Origin: Desulfocapsa sp.
Lineage (GTDB): Bacteria > Desulfobacterota > Desulfobulbia > Desulfobulbales > Desulfocapsaceae
Assembly: GCA_016765495.1 (NCBI GenBank)
Contig: JAESPV010000003.1
Span: forward strand, 13,116 to 53,917
Reading direction: 5' to 3'
DNA: 40,802 bases
The stretch's first letter is position 1. Each line of letters begins with the position of its first letter. Positions 24,750-33,731 of the stretch are shown one piece after another. The notes beneath the pieces are model-generated. The model was given only the letters and a program-made list of their open reading frames with translations, did not search any database and was not told the DNA's origin. A program made the translations under genes and the position numbers.

Positions 24750-25733
24750 CTACATTTTATGACAGACACTGCAATAAGAAGTCATTGTACTGTTATCGTG
24801 GTTCAGTAAATTTTTGGTATCTCCGGCATGGGGATTATGGCAACCGGCACAGGTGAATTCCCGATCCGGGTTAAACGGGTCTTTAACTCCTCGCACCGGG
24901 TGTCCTTTACCAAAAAAACCAGCAATAACATGGGCACCTGATGCTTTATCCTCGTGACAGTTGGTGCAGAGGTCAGTAGTATGCATTCGCATAAGTGAGG
25001 GCCACTCCGAGCCATGCGGGTTGTGGCACAAGGTGCAATGACCAAGCCCCGTGGGGCCGTGCCTGATTTTTTTCTTTTTTCCTTCTTTGATTAGACTGCT
25101 GTGACAGGTATAGCATACCTTTTCGTCTGGTTTTGATGCTATATACTTCTGATTTCCCTGCAGCACTTCATGACAGGAAAAGCAGATGCCTTTTTCTAAT
25201 GGATAATGGGCAAAAGTATGCTCTCTTTTTTTTGCATGGCAGCTATAGCATGGAGATTCTTCGGGTGTTGCGGGGCGTAGACTGCTGAGCGTTGGTTCCA
25301 TGTCGTGGCAACTGGCGCAGCTTTTTTCATTTTCGATAAAATGAAAGAAATATCGTTCAAATCCGGCAGGTGCTTCCCGAAATTTGGGGAAAAGATCAGA
25401 TCGAAAAAAAATCTTCATTTCTTTCCGATCCACAACTTTTCCTTGGTCCAGGCCAAGAAGATCAACAGTATTCATTCCCATGTTCAGGGTGATCCCGAAG
25501 CAGGCCTTGTTACTTCCGGGCCGGACGGAAATCTCTTTGGGCTTGTTCTTGCTTGAAACGACACGTATTTTGTCTATATTCTTTTCTACATTGAGAACCA
25601 TATTGATTAGCTCATTTTCAACGTAGGCGTTTTCAGGTGGGTATTGCACTGAAATTCCTGTAGTTGCCCTGCAGCTAATCGCACAGAAAAGAAGAATTGT
25701 AAACGTTATATAGTGAATGTACTTTTTCTTCAT
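24750..25733 (-). CDS. Octaheme c-type cytochrome with N-terminal Ig-like domain
   Basis: This 327-aa exported protein has eight CXXCH heme-attachment motifs, with first cysteines at residues 139, 162, 184, 207, 233, 256, 295 and 321; the last lies six residues from the C-terminus. The signal sequence ends in AIS-C21, a weak lipobox, so it may be lipid anchored. Residues 22-110 have no heme sites and look like a beta-sandwich (VQYPPENAYVENEL, GMNTVDLLGLDQGKV). HNPHG and HNPHAG after two motifs are typical of doubled-CXXCH proteins. It is the last gene of the ten-gene electron-transfer cluster and starts in an ATGA overlap with the thioredoxin-TPR gene. Expected role: electron transfer in or beyond the periplasm. 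Confidence 0.9.
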   Translation of the reverse strand: MKKKYIHYITFTILLFCAISCRATTGISVQYPPENAYVENELINMVLNVEKNIDKIRVVSSKNKPKEISVRPGSNKACFGITLNMGMNTVDLLGLDQGKVVDRKEMKIFFRSDLFPKFREAPAGFERYFFHFIENEKSCASCHDMEPTLSSLRPATPEESPCYSCHAKKREHTFAHYPLEKGICFSCHEVLQGNQKYIASKPDEKVCYTCHSSLIKEGKKKKIRHGPTGLGHCTLCHNPHGSEWPSLMRMHTTDLCTNCHEDKASGAHVIAGFFGKGHPVRGVKDPFNPDREFTCAGCHNPHAGDTKNLLNHDNSTMTSYCSVCHKM

Positions 25734-26857
25734 TGCAGATTCAGAATTTGTTTCAAGGCGTTTTTATAACTTATTGTTGCCTGTTCCAAATCATTTCGTT
25801 CTTCAAACATCATACCGCGGTACAAATTGATGCGGTAATCCATGGGATTGATTTCTTCAGCACTGACAAAGAGTTCTGCTGCTTTTCTCATGTCGCCTTC
25901 CTTGCCAGTCAGATAGCCAAGATAATAGTAACTCGGTGTGTAGGATTCGTTGATTTTTATTGCTTTCTCAAGCATTTTTTTTGCTGCATCAATGGAACCT
26001 TCCTCTATTAGTAAAAGACCCATGTTGCTGAGCGCTTTCACATTGTCAGGCTGGCGTGTAAGGGCTTGCTGGAATTGTTCCTTGGCCCGCTTAAGATCAT
26101 TCTGCCCCTCATAAAAGCTTCCGAGGCTGAGATACGGCAAGATAAAATTCGGATCCGCTGCAACTGCCTTTTTGAACCATTTTTCCGCCGACTTGAACGA
26201 ACGCTTTGATTTTAGAGCCTTGATTCCCATGTTCCAGTAGCGTACAGCCTTTTTGTCGGGATGATAACCAGTTCTTTCTGCCACCTCGGCCTGTATCTTT
26301 TTACCTTCAATGGTTGCAGCAACAAAATGGATCATGTCACGAGTACCAACCAGTGGAAAACCGGACATCTCAAAGACTATTTTTCTGTCTTTATCGAGAA
26401 TAACCGTTGTGGGGACAGCAATGACTCCATAATCGTGAAAGGAAACAAGACCACGATCAATGAGGATAGGAAAGGAGATTTTAAGACGGTTGATGGTATC
26501 CTTTATATCTTCCAGGGCCTTATCATCAATGCTTTGTCTTTCTACATTAATACCGATAACAGAAAGTCCCTGATCCTTATATTTTGCATGGAGCTTTTCC
26601 ATTTGTCTCAGCGCTTTTCCTGACTGTCTGCTCCAGGATGCCCAAAAGAGAAGAATTGTCTGTTTGTCGCCTTTAAGCGAAGAAAAATCCTGTTTTTTTC
26701 CACTGAGATCCTGTAGCGAAAATTTCGGAGCGTCCGTACCCAATCCGAGAGTTTTCAGGGCGGGGGTGGAAATGGAGCTCTGTAGCAGGGCAATGGTCAC
26801 CACAAAAATAATCAGGACTGTCTTTTGCCTGAACGGGAAGTATTTTTTTATCGTCAC
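25730..26857 (-). CDS. Thioredoxin-like domain lacking redox cysteines fused to TPR repeats
   Basis: This 375-aa protein uses a GTG start at 26857 behind AAGGT. After an N-terminal membrane anchor or signal (about residues 12-32) it has a TlpA/ResA-type thioredoxin fold: APKFSLQDLSGKKQDFSSLKG, then LLFWASWSRQSGKALRQ, then FPILIDRG and the cis-proline loop AVPTT. The CxxC site is S76-R-Q-S79, so it cannot shuttle disulfides. Residues 205-370 hold four or five TPR repeats (AEKWFKKAVAADPNFILPYLSLG and similar). TlpA/CcmG and TPR (CcmH/NrfG) proteins handle apocytochromes during heme attachment. A redox-dead version could be a chaperone for the neighbouring multiheme proteins, which is an inference. 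Confidence 0.85.
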   Translation of the reverse strand: MTIKKYFPFRQKTVLIIFVVTIALLQSSISTPALKTLGLGTDAPKFSLQDLSGKKQDFSSLKGDKQTILLFWASWSRQSGKALRQMEKLHAKYKDQGLSVIGINVERQSIDDKALEDIKDTINRLKISFPILIDRGLVSFHDYGVIAVPTTVILDKDRKIVFEMSGFPLVGTRDMIHFVAATIEGKKIQAEVAERTGYHPDKKAVRYWNMGIKALKSKRSFKSAEKWFKKAVAADPNFILPYLSLGSFYEGQNDLKRAKEQFQQALTRQPDNVKALSNMGLLLIEEGSIDAAKKMLEKAIKINESYTPSYYYLGYLTGKEGDMRKAAELFVSAEEINPMDYRINLYRGMMFEERNDLEQATISYKNALKQILNLQ

Positions 26858-26863
26858 TGTTAT

Positions 26864-27364
26864 TTACCTTTTTTCCTGTTCGCGTGTTGTGATTCCCTGT
26901 TTAAAATGGGAAAGAGCCTGTTCTGCATCGCCAAGCTGTTCATAGATAAGGCCTAGTTCATAATACGTCCGGGCCGGATCCGGATTCAGCTTTAAGGCAT
27001 CTTTTAAAATAGATTCAGCTTCTTTAAGATTTCCACCCTGAGCAAGAACAATCCCTTTTCCTGTCTTGGCAGCACTAGAGCGAGGACGTAACTCCAGTGC
27101 CTTGTCAAAAGATGTTATTGCTTGCTGCCCCTCTCCTTTTTTCAGGAGAATGTAGCCAAGAACGACATGTGCCTTGGCTCGGGAGGGGCTGCTTTTAATA
27201 CACTTTCTAATGGCAGCAAGTCCCTCGTCCAGTTTACCTTCATGGGCTAGAGCTGAAGCATCTTTTTCACACAGTGCCTCTTTACCGGGTGCCACTGATG
27301 CGTGTAGCCAACCTGGCCCAACTATCAGAGCAACAAGTAATAAGAATAGATATTTGCAGGTCAT
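26864..27364 (-). CDS. Exported TPR-repeat protein
   Basis: This 166-aa protein has a signal peptide of about 24 residues (MTCKYLFLLLVALIVGPGWLHAS) and then three to four TPR repeats (LAHEGKLDEGLAAIRKCI, AHVVLGYILLKKGEGQQAITSFDKAL, GIVLAQGGNLKEAESILKDAL, YYELGLIYEQLGDAEQALSHFKQG). TPR domains bind peptides; in NrfG/CcmI they hold the C-terminus of apocytochromes. Its start overlaps the stop of the 15-heme cytochrome (ATGA), tying its synthesis to that protein. A role in assembly of the cluster's cytochromes is likely but inferred. Confidence 0.85.
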   Translation of the reverse strand: MTCKYLFLLLVALIVGPGWLHASVAPGKEALCEKDASALAHEGKLDEGLAAIRKCIKSSPSRAKAHVVLGYILLKKGEGQQAITSFDKALELRPRSSAAKTGKGIVLAQGGNLKEAESILKDALKLNPDPARTYYELGLIYEQLGDAEQALSHFKQGITTREQEKR

Positions 27365-28746
27365 CTGTTTTTCACCTTTTTATCTCTGTTATAATCAAAT
27401 TGTTGATGACAGCCTGGAAGACATGTACCGCCTTTGTCACTCTTTGTAAAACCAACTGGCATTTTATAGGCACCAAAAGGGACTGTGTCGGTGATGTGTT
27501 TAGGATTCCTTGTTGCATGGGCATCGTGGCAAGCCCTGCAGGTACGACCTTTAGGTGTCTTGTTGACATGCAAATAGTGAAGGTTTTGATCACCGTTACG
27601 AAAGCCTGTCAAGGTGGTTGTTTTTGCATCTTTAACTAGGGTGTCGTTATGGCACATGAAGCAGAGTGCAAAGTTGTCCGGGTCATAGGAGGCGTAAAAC
27701 TTTTTCGGAAAATAGCCCCTCAGTATCCTGAAATCTTTTGATCCATGTGTATTGTGGCATGCAGAACAGTCTTTCTCTGCAATTGGCCCGTGATGGTTAC
27801 TGTTTTCCTCTAAAAGTATTTTCATGTTTGCGACGGAGGTACCGTCTTCATGTTTATACTCTTTGTCATGACATGAGAGACAGAGATCCATGGGAGCCAT
27901 GTCAAGCTGTTGTGGAAATGCGGAAACATGGGGGTTGTGACATGCCATGCAACCCTTATCAGTTTCAAGGCCACCGTGTTTCACAGTAACCTGTGAAATT
28001 TCATCTTTTTTGTCCTCATGGCAGGTAAAGCAGACTCCTTGAGTGCTTTCTCCCGGCAGGGTGAAATTAAAGTCGCTACTGTGAGGATTATGGCATTCAA
28101 CACAACCATCTGAAACAGGACCATGAACAAATCCCTTGCTGGAAAACTCCTCCTGTTTGTCGCCATGACAGGAATAGCAGACATCATTTCCTTCGGCCAT
28201 CAGCATTTTAGGAGAATTAGAAGAATGGGGAGCATGGCAGATGCTGCATCCATCTACCGCAACGGGGCCATGGACAAACTTGCCACCACCAATGCTTTCG
28301 TCATGGCATTCGTAGCAAAGGATGGCACCTGCACCTTTTAGTTGGAATTGATTGTCGGATTGATGCGGGCTGTGACACCCTGTACAGTCGCCGTCTGCCA
28401 CTGGTTGGTGCACAACAGAACCCATATCCAGTTTTTCATGGCACTCGTAACAGAGAGCTTCAACGTCCTTAATGGGCTGGAATCTGTGTTTGTCCTTGTT
28501 CTCCTGTTTGTGGCAGAAGGAGCAGTCGCCAGTGGCAACCGGGCCATGTACGTATGCACCTTTTCCCATCTTGGGATGGCATTCGGATGTAGAACATGAC
28601 TGCCCGGCTTTTATCGTTACATTGGCAGGTTTATTATCCTTTGCTGCACAGGCCTCCAGTGCAAAGATGCCTGCAATAAAAATAATAGGACACAATTTAA
28701 TCCATGTTGATGATGGTGACTTTTTGTTTTTTTTTCTCTTGTTCAT
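27361..28746 (-). CDS. 15-heme c-type cytochrome lipoprotein
   Basis: ATG 28746 was chosen because GGGAGGAG lies 7 bp upstream; the longer frame to 28821 starts on weak codons. The 461-aa product has a basic N-terminus, a hydrophobic segment and a lipobox (L-E-A-C33). Thirteen CXXCH motifs have first cysteines at 75, 99, 121, 144, 167, 190, 215, 239, 266, 289, 327, 362 and 403. There are also one CX4CH (C51) and one CX3CH (C442), giving 15 likely hemes. A repeat of the form HGPVA-DGxCxxCH recurs about six times (near 67, 113, 159, 208, 257 and 319). Most motifs are followed by NPH or SPH. This gives an extended heme wire, probably tethered at the outer membrane. Confidence 0.92.
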   Translation of the reverse strand: MNKRKKNKKSPSSTWIKLCPIIFIAGIFALEACAAKDNKPANVTIKAGQSCSTSECHPKMGKGAYVHGPVATGDCSFCHKQENKDKHRFQPIKDVEALCYECHEKLDMGSVVHQPVADGDCTGCHSPHQSDNQFQLKGAGAILCYECHDESIGGGKFVHGPVAVDGCSICHAPHSSNSPKMLMAEGNDVCYSCHGDKQEEFSSKGFVHGPVSDGCVECHNPHSSDFNFTLPGESTQGVCFTCHEDKKDEISQVTVKHGGLETDKGCMACHNPHVSAFPQQLDMAPMDLCLSCHDKEYKHEDGTSVANMKILLEENSNHHGPIAEKDCSACHNTHGSKDFRILRGYFPKKFYASYDPDNFALCFMCHNDTLVKDAKTTTLTGFRNGDQNLHYLHVNKTPKGRTCRACHDAHATRNPKHITDTVPFGAYKMPVGFTKSDKGGTCLPGCHQQFDYNRDKKVKNR

Positions 28747-28845
28747 TCTTTGTCTCCTCCCTGGAGAGATAGTAGATCCTCTATTTTCCCTGGTCTGATA
28801 TTTTGTGTTTTGTATGATCAAAGTTAAAAATTAACCGTTCTGTTA

Positions 28846-30558
28846 TCATGGACCCTGTTTGCGGCGTGGATGGTCATGACCATGGCAGGTGAGAGCGCAT
28901 GCATCATGAATATTAATGGCACTGCTGTCGTAGTATAGTTGTCCTTGTCTGTTTGGAAACACAACGGTCATGTTAAAGTTGATAAGATTACTGTTGTTTA
29001 TGCTGTTTCCCTGGGTTGCACTGATTCCGTGGGGGTCATGGCAGACAGAGCAGGGCGTGTTTTTGTTCACAACATGAAAGCGATGTGGGCGAAAACCACT
29101 TTGGTTGGAAAGGATAATGTTTCGGTCATGGCATTTGTAGCAGAGAGCATAGGCATCAGCACTTTCGTTTGTCATATCATTTGTCTCATAACGCTTTACG
29201 AGTAAATGTTCGTGGGTCGAACCGTGGGGGCCTTGTGGTCCGGTAGGGTCGTCAGAACCATGGCAATCGGTACAGTAGATGATGCTTTCGCTGTTGTATG
29301 GTGGTAGCAGGCTCGGTACATAGCTGTTGCTATTGGCCTGCATTACTGGATGAGATGATGGGTTACCAAGGCTGAATTCAAGCAGAGTGTTTAACTGGTC
29401 AACCTGACGAACGATGGCATGGTTAGTTGTCACATTGTTATCGGCATGACATTTAAAACAGATTTCATACAGGTTTTCGGATTTCTCTACCTGTTGTCCA
29501 CCGGAATTAATTCCTGATACGCCACTATTTTTTCCAGAGACCAGTGGGGCTGTTGAAGAGCTGGAGTTCACCTGATGTGGATTGTGGCAGTCCTCACATT
29601 CTACATGGTTCTCAATGCTGCCGGTTGTGTAATCCTCAGCGGCATCATGTACACCGCTCGAGAGGTGAACGGCATGGAGATAGGGTTTAGTCAGTTCGGC
29701 TTCAATGCTCATGGTTGCAACGTTTCCGTTGTGACAGACGATGCAGTTGTCCTCTTCAAATTCTCGTTTCAAGAGCCGCTGATGGATACCTGCACTGTGG
29801 GGTTGATGGCAGTTTCCGCAGCCATTTTCAGCTACACTGCTAAAATCGGTGTCTGGCCATGGATCAATACCCTGGTTGTTCCACCGGGCCGAGGATGTGG
29901 CATGGCTGTTATTTTCCCATCCGTTTTTAATATGACACCCTGTGCAGAGTCGTGAAAATTGATTGGACATCACCAGGAAATTTCCCCAGGTGTCATCATG
30001 GGGATCATGGCATGCTGTGCACTGCAGTTGACCGCCATCGTCGAGTTTGATTTCTGCTGGTAATGCTGAGGCATTGACAAGTTCAGTGTTTCCCTGGTCG
30101 GTACTGCTCTCATATTGAAAAGATACTGGATGGTCATCCGACAGGTCTGTCCCAAGATATGAAGAGCGCTGGGAGGGAAGGTAGCGAATACCTCCCAGGA
30201 ATTGTATCTCTTCGGGACGCGAAAGAACCGCTCCCATGGCAATGGTTCCATCGTGACAACTAAGACACAACTTTGAGGCACCTGTTGGCTGACCAACCGA
30301 GGCATACATGGTGGAACTTTGATAAGGAATGTAGTTGGTTGTCTGGCTCGAACGGTTCCACAAATAAGGAATATCGCGGCGCGCGTTGTGGGGAGTGTGG
30401 CAGAAGATACACACTCTGGACTCCATTGACGCTTTGATATCGCCAGTACCACTTGCCGAAAGGTTATGTTTACTGATAAGAATGGTGGCCCCTTGAGCAA
30501 ATGTTCCGTGCCCAAGCAGTACTGCCAGAATCAGGAAAAAGGTGTTTGTTTTGCTCAT
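28846..30558 (-). CDS. 12-heme c-type cytochrome (doubled CXXCH type)
   Basis: This 570-aa protein has a signal peptide cleaved near AQGA (residue 24) and no lipobox. Eleven CXXCH motifs have first cysteines at 50, 98, 180, 205, 247, 272, 321, 367, 429, 473 and 503, and a CX3CH lies at 554. The first about 210 residues are clearly homologous to the tetraheme protein at 35774-36367 (shared SASG start, TPHN after the first heme, SKLCLSCHDGT, DHPVSF). The C-terminal tail GHDHPRRKQGP is His-rich. It starts in ATGA overlap with the NHL lipoprotein gene and is followed, after 99 bp, by the 15-heme gene. Probably secreted or surface-bound as part of the conduit. Confidence 0.92.
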   Translation of the reverse strand: MSKTNTFFLILAVLLGHGTFAQGATILISKHNLSASGTGDIKASMESRVCIFCHTPHNARRDIPYLWNRSSQTTNYIPYQSSTMYASVGQPTGASKLCLSCHDGTIAMGAVLSRPEEIQFLGGIRYLPSQRSSYLGTDLSDDHPVSFQYESSTDQGNTELVNASALPAEIKLDDGGQLQCTACHDPHDDTWGNFLVMSNQFSRLCTGCHIKNGWENNSHATSSARWNNQGIDPWPDTDFSSVAENGCGNCHQPHSAGIHQRLLKREFEEDNCIVCHNGNVATMSIEAELTKPYLHAVHLSSGVHDAAEDYTTGSIENHVECEDCHNPHQVNSSSSTAPLVSGKNSGVSGINSGGQQVEKSENLYEICFKCHADNNVTTNHAIVRQVDQLNTLLEFSLGNPSSHPVMQANSNSYVPSLLPPYNSESIIYCTDCHGSDDPTGPQGPHGSTHEHLLVKRYETNDMTNESADAYALCYKCHDRNIILSNQSGFRPHRFHVVNKNTPCSVCHDPHGISATQGNSINNSNLINFNMTVVFPNRQGQLYYDSSAINIHDACALTCHGHDHPRRKQGP

Positions 30559-31649
30559 TGTACGGAATTGTCCTGTTTAAGATACTGAAAAATTTGAACA
30601 CGTTTATTATACGAATCAGCCACATATATTTTGTCATTTGTATCAATGCAGATTCCAGCTGGTAGCCAGAACTCACCATATCCCCGACCAGACGTGCCAA
30701 AATCCATGAGCAACTGACCCTGTTTGTTAAACATCTGGATGTTGTCAAAAAGGGCGTCCACCACATAGATGTTTCCGTCACTATCTGTTGCCACACCACG
30801 TGGTCTGGAAAAATGTCCGGGACTGTCGCCAGCACTGCCAAATGTCCTTAAGAATTCTCCCTTGGCTGAAAATATTTGAATTCTGAAATTTAGAGCATCG
30901 GTCACAACGATTGTACCATCTTCAGCAACAGTAATATTGGTGGGATGATTAAACTGGCCTTTTTCTATCCCTTTGCTGCCGAACTTTCCCTGCAGGCGGT
31001 GATTATGGAGATCGAATCTGAATATGCGGGAAAGTTTTGTGTCTACAACAAGGAGCTCATCGGTAACTTGATTGATTGCAATACCAGTAGGACGTTGCAG
31101 GATACCGAGGCCAATTTCAAGAGGTGATGTGTCGTCTGGACCATTAAATGCTTTAATGATGCCTTCTTTGGAATCAGCAACATAAATAAGTCCGGTGGTG
31201 TCATTTACAATGATATCGATGGGGGACGTCATCAGGTGGTCGCCAGTGGGGAAAGTATGGAATTTTCCGGCAGTTGCATCAAAACGCTGGACTCTTCTCC
31301 GGAAGGTGTCTACCACATAGAGTCTGCCGCCCAGATCCACAGTAATTCCATAGGGGGCTACAAGTCTATTATCTTCCTGACCGACGAAATACCCCCAGAA
31401 ACGCTGAAATCCATTTTGGGTGATATGGAAATCTTCCGGCCTGGCGATACTTCCTACCAGGCGAATTCTGGGTGTCTCGTTGCCTGTGGGCCATACCATG
31501 TCTGCTGGTGGTAGTGTCGGTTCTGGTGCTGGTGCCATACAGCCGGAGAGCCCAATAACAATAGAGAGCAGCAGGACGGTGAGAATGTCGTCTGAATAAG
31601 AGACTGTTTTGTGCATTGTCATTTTAATCGATTGTAATGGAATACGCAT
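30555..31649 (-). CDS. NHL-repeat (6-bladed beta-propeller) lipoprotein, copy 2
   Basis: This 364-aa protein has a signal sequence and lipobox LSGC (C37). ATG 31649 lies 3 bp after the barrel-gene stop, although ATGs at codons 10 and 12 are also possible. After a conserved start (TPRIRLVGSIARPEDF) come six NHL repeats, e.g. YGITVDLGGRLYVVDTFRRRVQRFD, NITVAEDGTIVVTDALNFRIQIFS and PRGVATDSDGNIYVVDALFDNIQMFN. Such propellers are scaffolds that bind other proteins. It is a paralogue of the gene at 34542. The two flank the pentaheme and barrel genes, suggesting structural parts of one outer-membrane complex. Confidence 0.9.
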   Translation of the reverse strand: MRIPLQSIKMTMHKTVSYSDDILTVLLLSIVIGLSGCMAPAPEPTLPPADMVWPTGNETPRIRLVGSIARPEDFHITQNGFQRFWGYFVGQEDNRLVAPYGITVDLGGRLYVVDTFRRRVQRFDATAGKFHTFPTGDHLMTSPIDIIVNDTTGLIYVADSKEGIIKAFNGPDDTSPLEIGLGILQRPTGIAINQVTDELLVVDTKLSRIFRFDLHNHRLQGKFGSKGIEKGQFNHPTNITVAEDGTIVVTDALNFRIQIFSAKGEFLRTFGSAGDSPGHFSRPRGVATDSDGNIYVVDALFDNIQMFNKQGQLLMDFGTSGRGYGEFWLPAGICIDTNDKIYVADSYNKRVQIFQYLKQDNSVQ

Positions 31650-31652
31650 TGG

Positions 31653-33731
31653 TCACCACATTATGCGGATAAGTTCAAAACTAGCCAGTTGTTCGACTCT
31701 CTGGTAGTCGGTCTTTATGTTATCTTGATCAGTCAGTTCATAAGTAAGACGTGCTGTCCATATACGATAGCGGAATTCAAGGCCTGCCTTGACGCCGATG
31801 TTCGTTGTCTCTTCAATATCTCCGCTGGTATTGTTGTAATAGCCCTCAACACGAAGTTTGCACCATCTGTTCAGCATCCAGTCAAATGTTGTCACACCGC
31901 CATAGACTTCTTTTAATTCTTCACGGTCGGTGTAATCGGTCTGACTAAAATATCCACTCAGAGTCAAATACAAACGCCACTGCGGTCTGTAGCGCAGCAT
32001 TTGTTGGATTTCCCACTTGGTAAAAGCCAGATCAGACAGCCTGTTGTTGTCTTCATAGATTAAAGTGGTGTCGAACCAGCCGTTATTGTATCGCATCTGG
32101 GTTCTCTGGATGGTGTCATCTATTTGTTTCAGAGGGGCCTGACCTGAGATGATGCTTTGATTAGCTCGCAGGTAATTATAGGAAAAATACCAGTCATACC
32201 AGAGATTAAAACTCATACCATAGGTCTCGGTGAAAAGAGTATCATCATACTCTCCATCCCTGAGGTAGCGATAATTGATCATGACTGTCTGGCCGTTTTG
32301 TATCGAACCAAATGGCAGGCGGCTTATTCGGGTAAAATCATTAATTACATCAACGCTGTAATCTATGTTTTCAATGTAGACAATGGTCCCTAAGGCGTTA
32401 GACACAATAATGGTATCGATATCGACATTATAGTTGTCGAGGTATGTTTCCTCGGTAAGACTCAGAGTGTGAGCCTCATCTGTAACCAGTACGAAAGGGT
32501 TGGTGAATCCACTTCGATCTGTGTACTCGTAGCCCCAACTGGCAGTCAGGTCCAGCGTTCCCCAGGAAAAGGGACGCCTGTAAGTAAAATCAAGAAAGCT
32601 GTCAACCGCATTCTCTTTTCCGCCAGAGTAATTGTACAAATATGCGCTACTACCAATATTAGTGGTTAAATTTTCATAAAACAGATGAGTCAGTCTGGCT
32701 TCAATTGCTGTTTTGTCAGAATCTGATTCACCGGATTGCAGTCGGTTATGGGAGAATGAATAGTTTGACTGCAGATTGTCGCGATGCCACCAGTTCAGGT
32801 GCTCTCTCAGATAGAGAGTCTGAGTATCAAAGTTGCCAGTGTCTTGAGTTCTATATGTCAGGGTTGAGCTTAAGTTGACTCTGTTATCTTCAGTTATGTG
32901 ATAGGTGTTTAAGAGGTTATTATTAAATGTTTTTATTTGGGTGGTGCTTCCCTGAGTGTTTCTCATGTCGTCACTGTAGGTAGAGCTCAGGCTGGTTTCG
33001 CTTTTCCCTGTTTCATGCCGGGACGACAGATGCAAATCATCACGACTACTTTGTGATGTATAGAAACCGGTCTGGTCAGTTTCGATGTGAGAATAGCCGA
33101 AGGTAGTGGGAAGCGTTTCGTATTTGAGTCGTACAGTTGTACCATAGGAGTCTACAATAGATTCGGTATTTCCGGCAAAGGCTGCCCAGACAGGCATGTC
33201 CTGCCGGCTGGCAAATATGTCGAAGGTATAGGGTTTTGGGTCAAGAAAGGTCGCAGTCACGAAATAGTCCGGTGAAAAGGAGTCGACCCCGGCTTCTTCT
33301 CCCGGTTCCATTTTTTCTTTTGCCTGGCTCCACTCCGGTTCAATGATCAGGGTGTATTGCATAAGCGCCGGGTGGTACAGCCATCCATCAGTCTTGAACC
33401 CTATCCGTTCTTTGAACTTGTGGTATGTGTCTTTGACCGTTGTGCCGCGATTGGTTCGTGTTTCATTTTTATATTTATAGGTGAGGCTAATTCCCATGGC
33501 AGGTCGTTTTAGAAAGAAATATTGACCCTGCAGTCCGTTTTCTTTTGGTACCATCTGCGATCTGCGCAATGGCACTGAAACCGGAGATTTTGTTGGTTTT
33601 GCCGGTGTTATATGTTTTACTGTTTCTGAATTGTGTTCCTCAGCCAGCGTTACCACTGGAGTTACGAAAAAAAGAAACAGCAGTGGCAGGATGAGCAAAG
33701 CAAATGGAGAATAATTTACAAAAGAGTGCAT
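31653..33731 (-). CDS. Outer-membrane beta-barrel protein of a probable porin-cytochrome complex
   Basis: This 692-aa protein has a Sec signal peptide ending TLA-EE (residue 30) and a proline-rich linker. Many alternating amphipathic strands rich in Tyr, Thr and Ser follow (TTFGYSHIETDQ, LDLTASWGYEYTDRS, WYFSYNYLRANQS, ARLTYELTDQDN). It ends in an aromatic residue (IRIMW), as outer-membrane barrels do. Residues about 412-490 differ: they form a compact module (IIVSNALGTIVYIENIDYSV..NDFTRISRLPFGSI..GQTVMINYRY) inserted between strands. It begins in a TAATG overlap with the pentaheme lipoprotein gene. In porin-cytochrome complexes a barrel shields cytochromes crossing the outer membrane. I do not see close similarity to MtrB. 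Confidence 0.85.
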   Translation of the reverse strand: MHSFVNYSPFALLILPLLFLFFVTPVVTLAEEHNSETVKHITPAKPTKSPVSVPLRRSQMVPKENGLQGQYFFLKRPAMGISLTYKYKNETRTNRGTTVKDTYHKFKERIGFKTDGWLYHPALMQYTLIIEPEWSQAKEKMEPGEEAGVDSFSPDYFVTATFLDPKPYTFDIFASRQDMPVWAAFAGNTESIVDSYGTTVRLKYETLPTTFGYSHIETDQTGFYTSQSSRDDLHLSSRHETGKSETSLSSTYSDDMRNTQGSTTQIKTFNNNLLNTYHITEDNRVNLSSTLTYRTQDTGNFDTQTLYLREHLNWWHRDNLQSNYSFSHNRLQSGESDSDKTAIEARLTHLFYENLTTNIGSSAYLYNYSGGKENAVDSFLDFTYRRPFSWGTLDLTASWGYEYTDRSGFTNPFVLVTDEAHTLSLTEETYLDNYNVDIDTIIVSNALGTIVYIENIDYSVDVINDFTRISRLPFGSIQNGQTVMINYRYLRDGEYDDTLFTETYGMSFNLWYDWYFSYNYLRANQSIISGQAPLKQIDDTIQRTQMRYNNGWFDTTLIYEDNNRLSDLAFTKWEIQQMLRYRPQWRLYLTLSGYFSQTDYTDREELKEVYGGVTTFDWMLNRWCKLRVEGYYNNTSGDIEETTNIGVKAGLEFRYRIWTARLTYELTDQDNIKTDYQRVEQLASFELIRIMW

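Noticed and set aside
27361..28746. Repetitive DNA that could suggest a CRISPR or tandem repeat array
   Set aside because: The periodicity comes from the protein's HGPVA/CXXCH repeats. Spacers and repeats of constant DNA sequence are absent.
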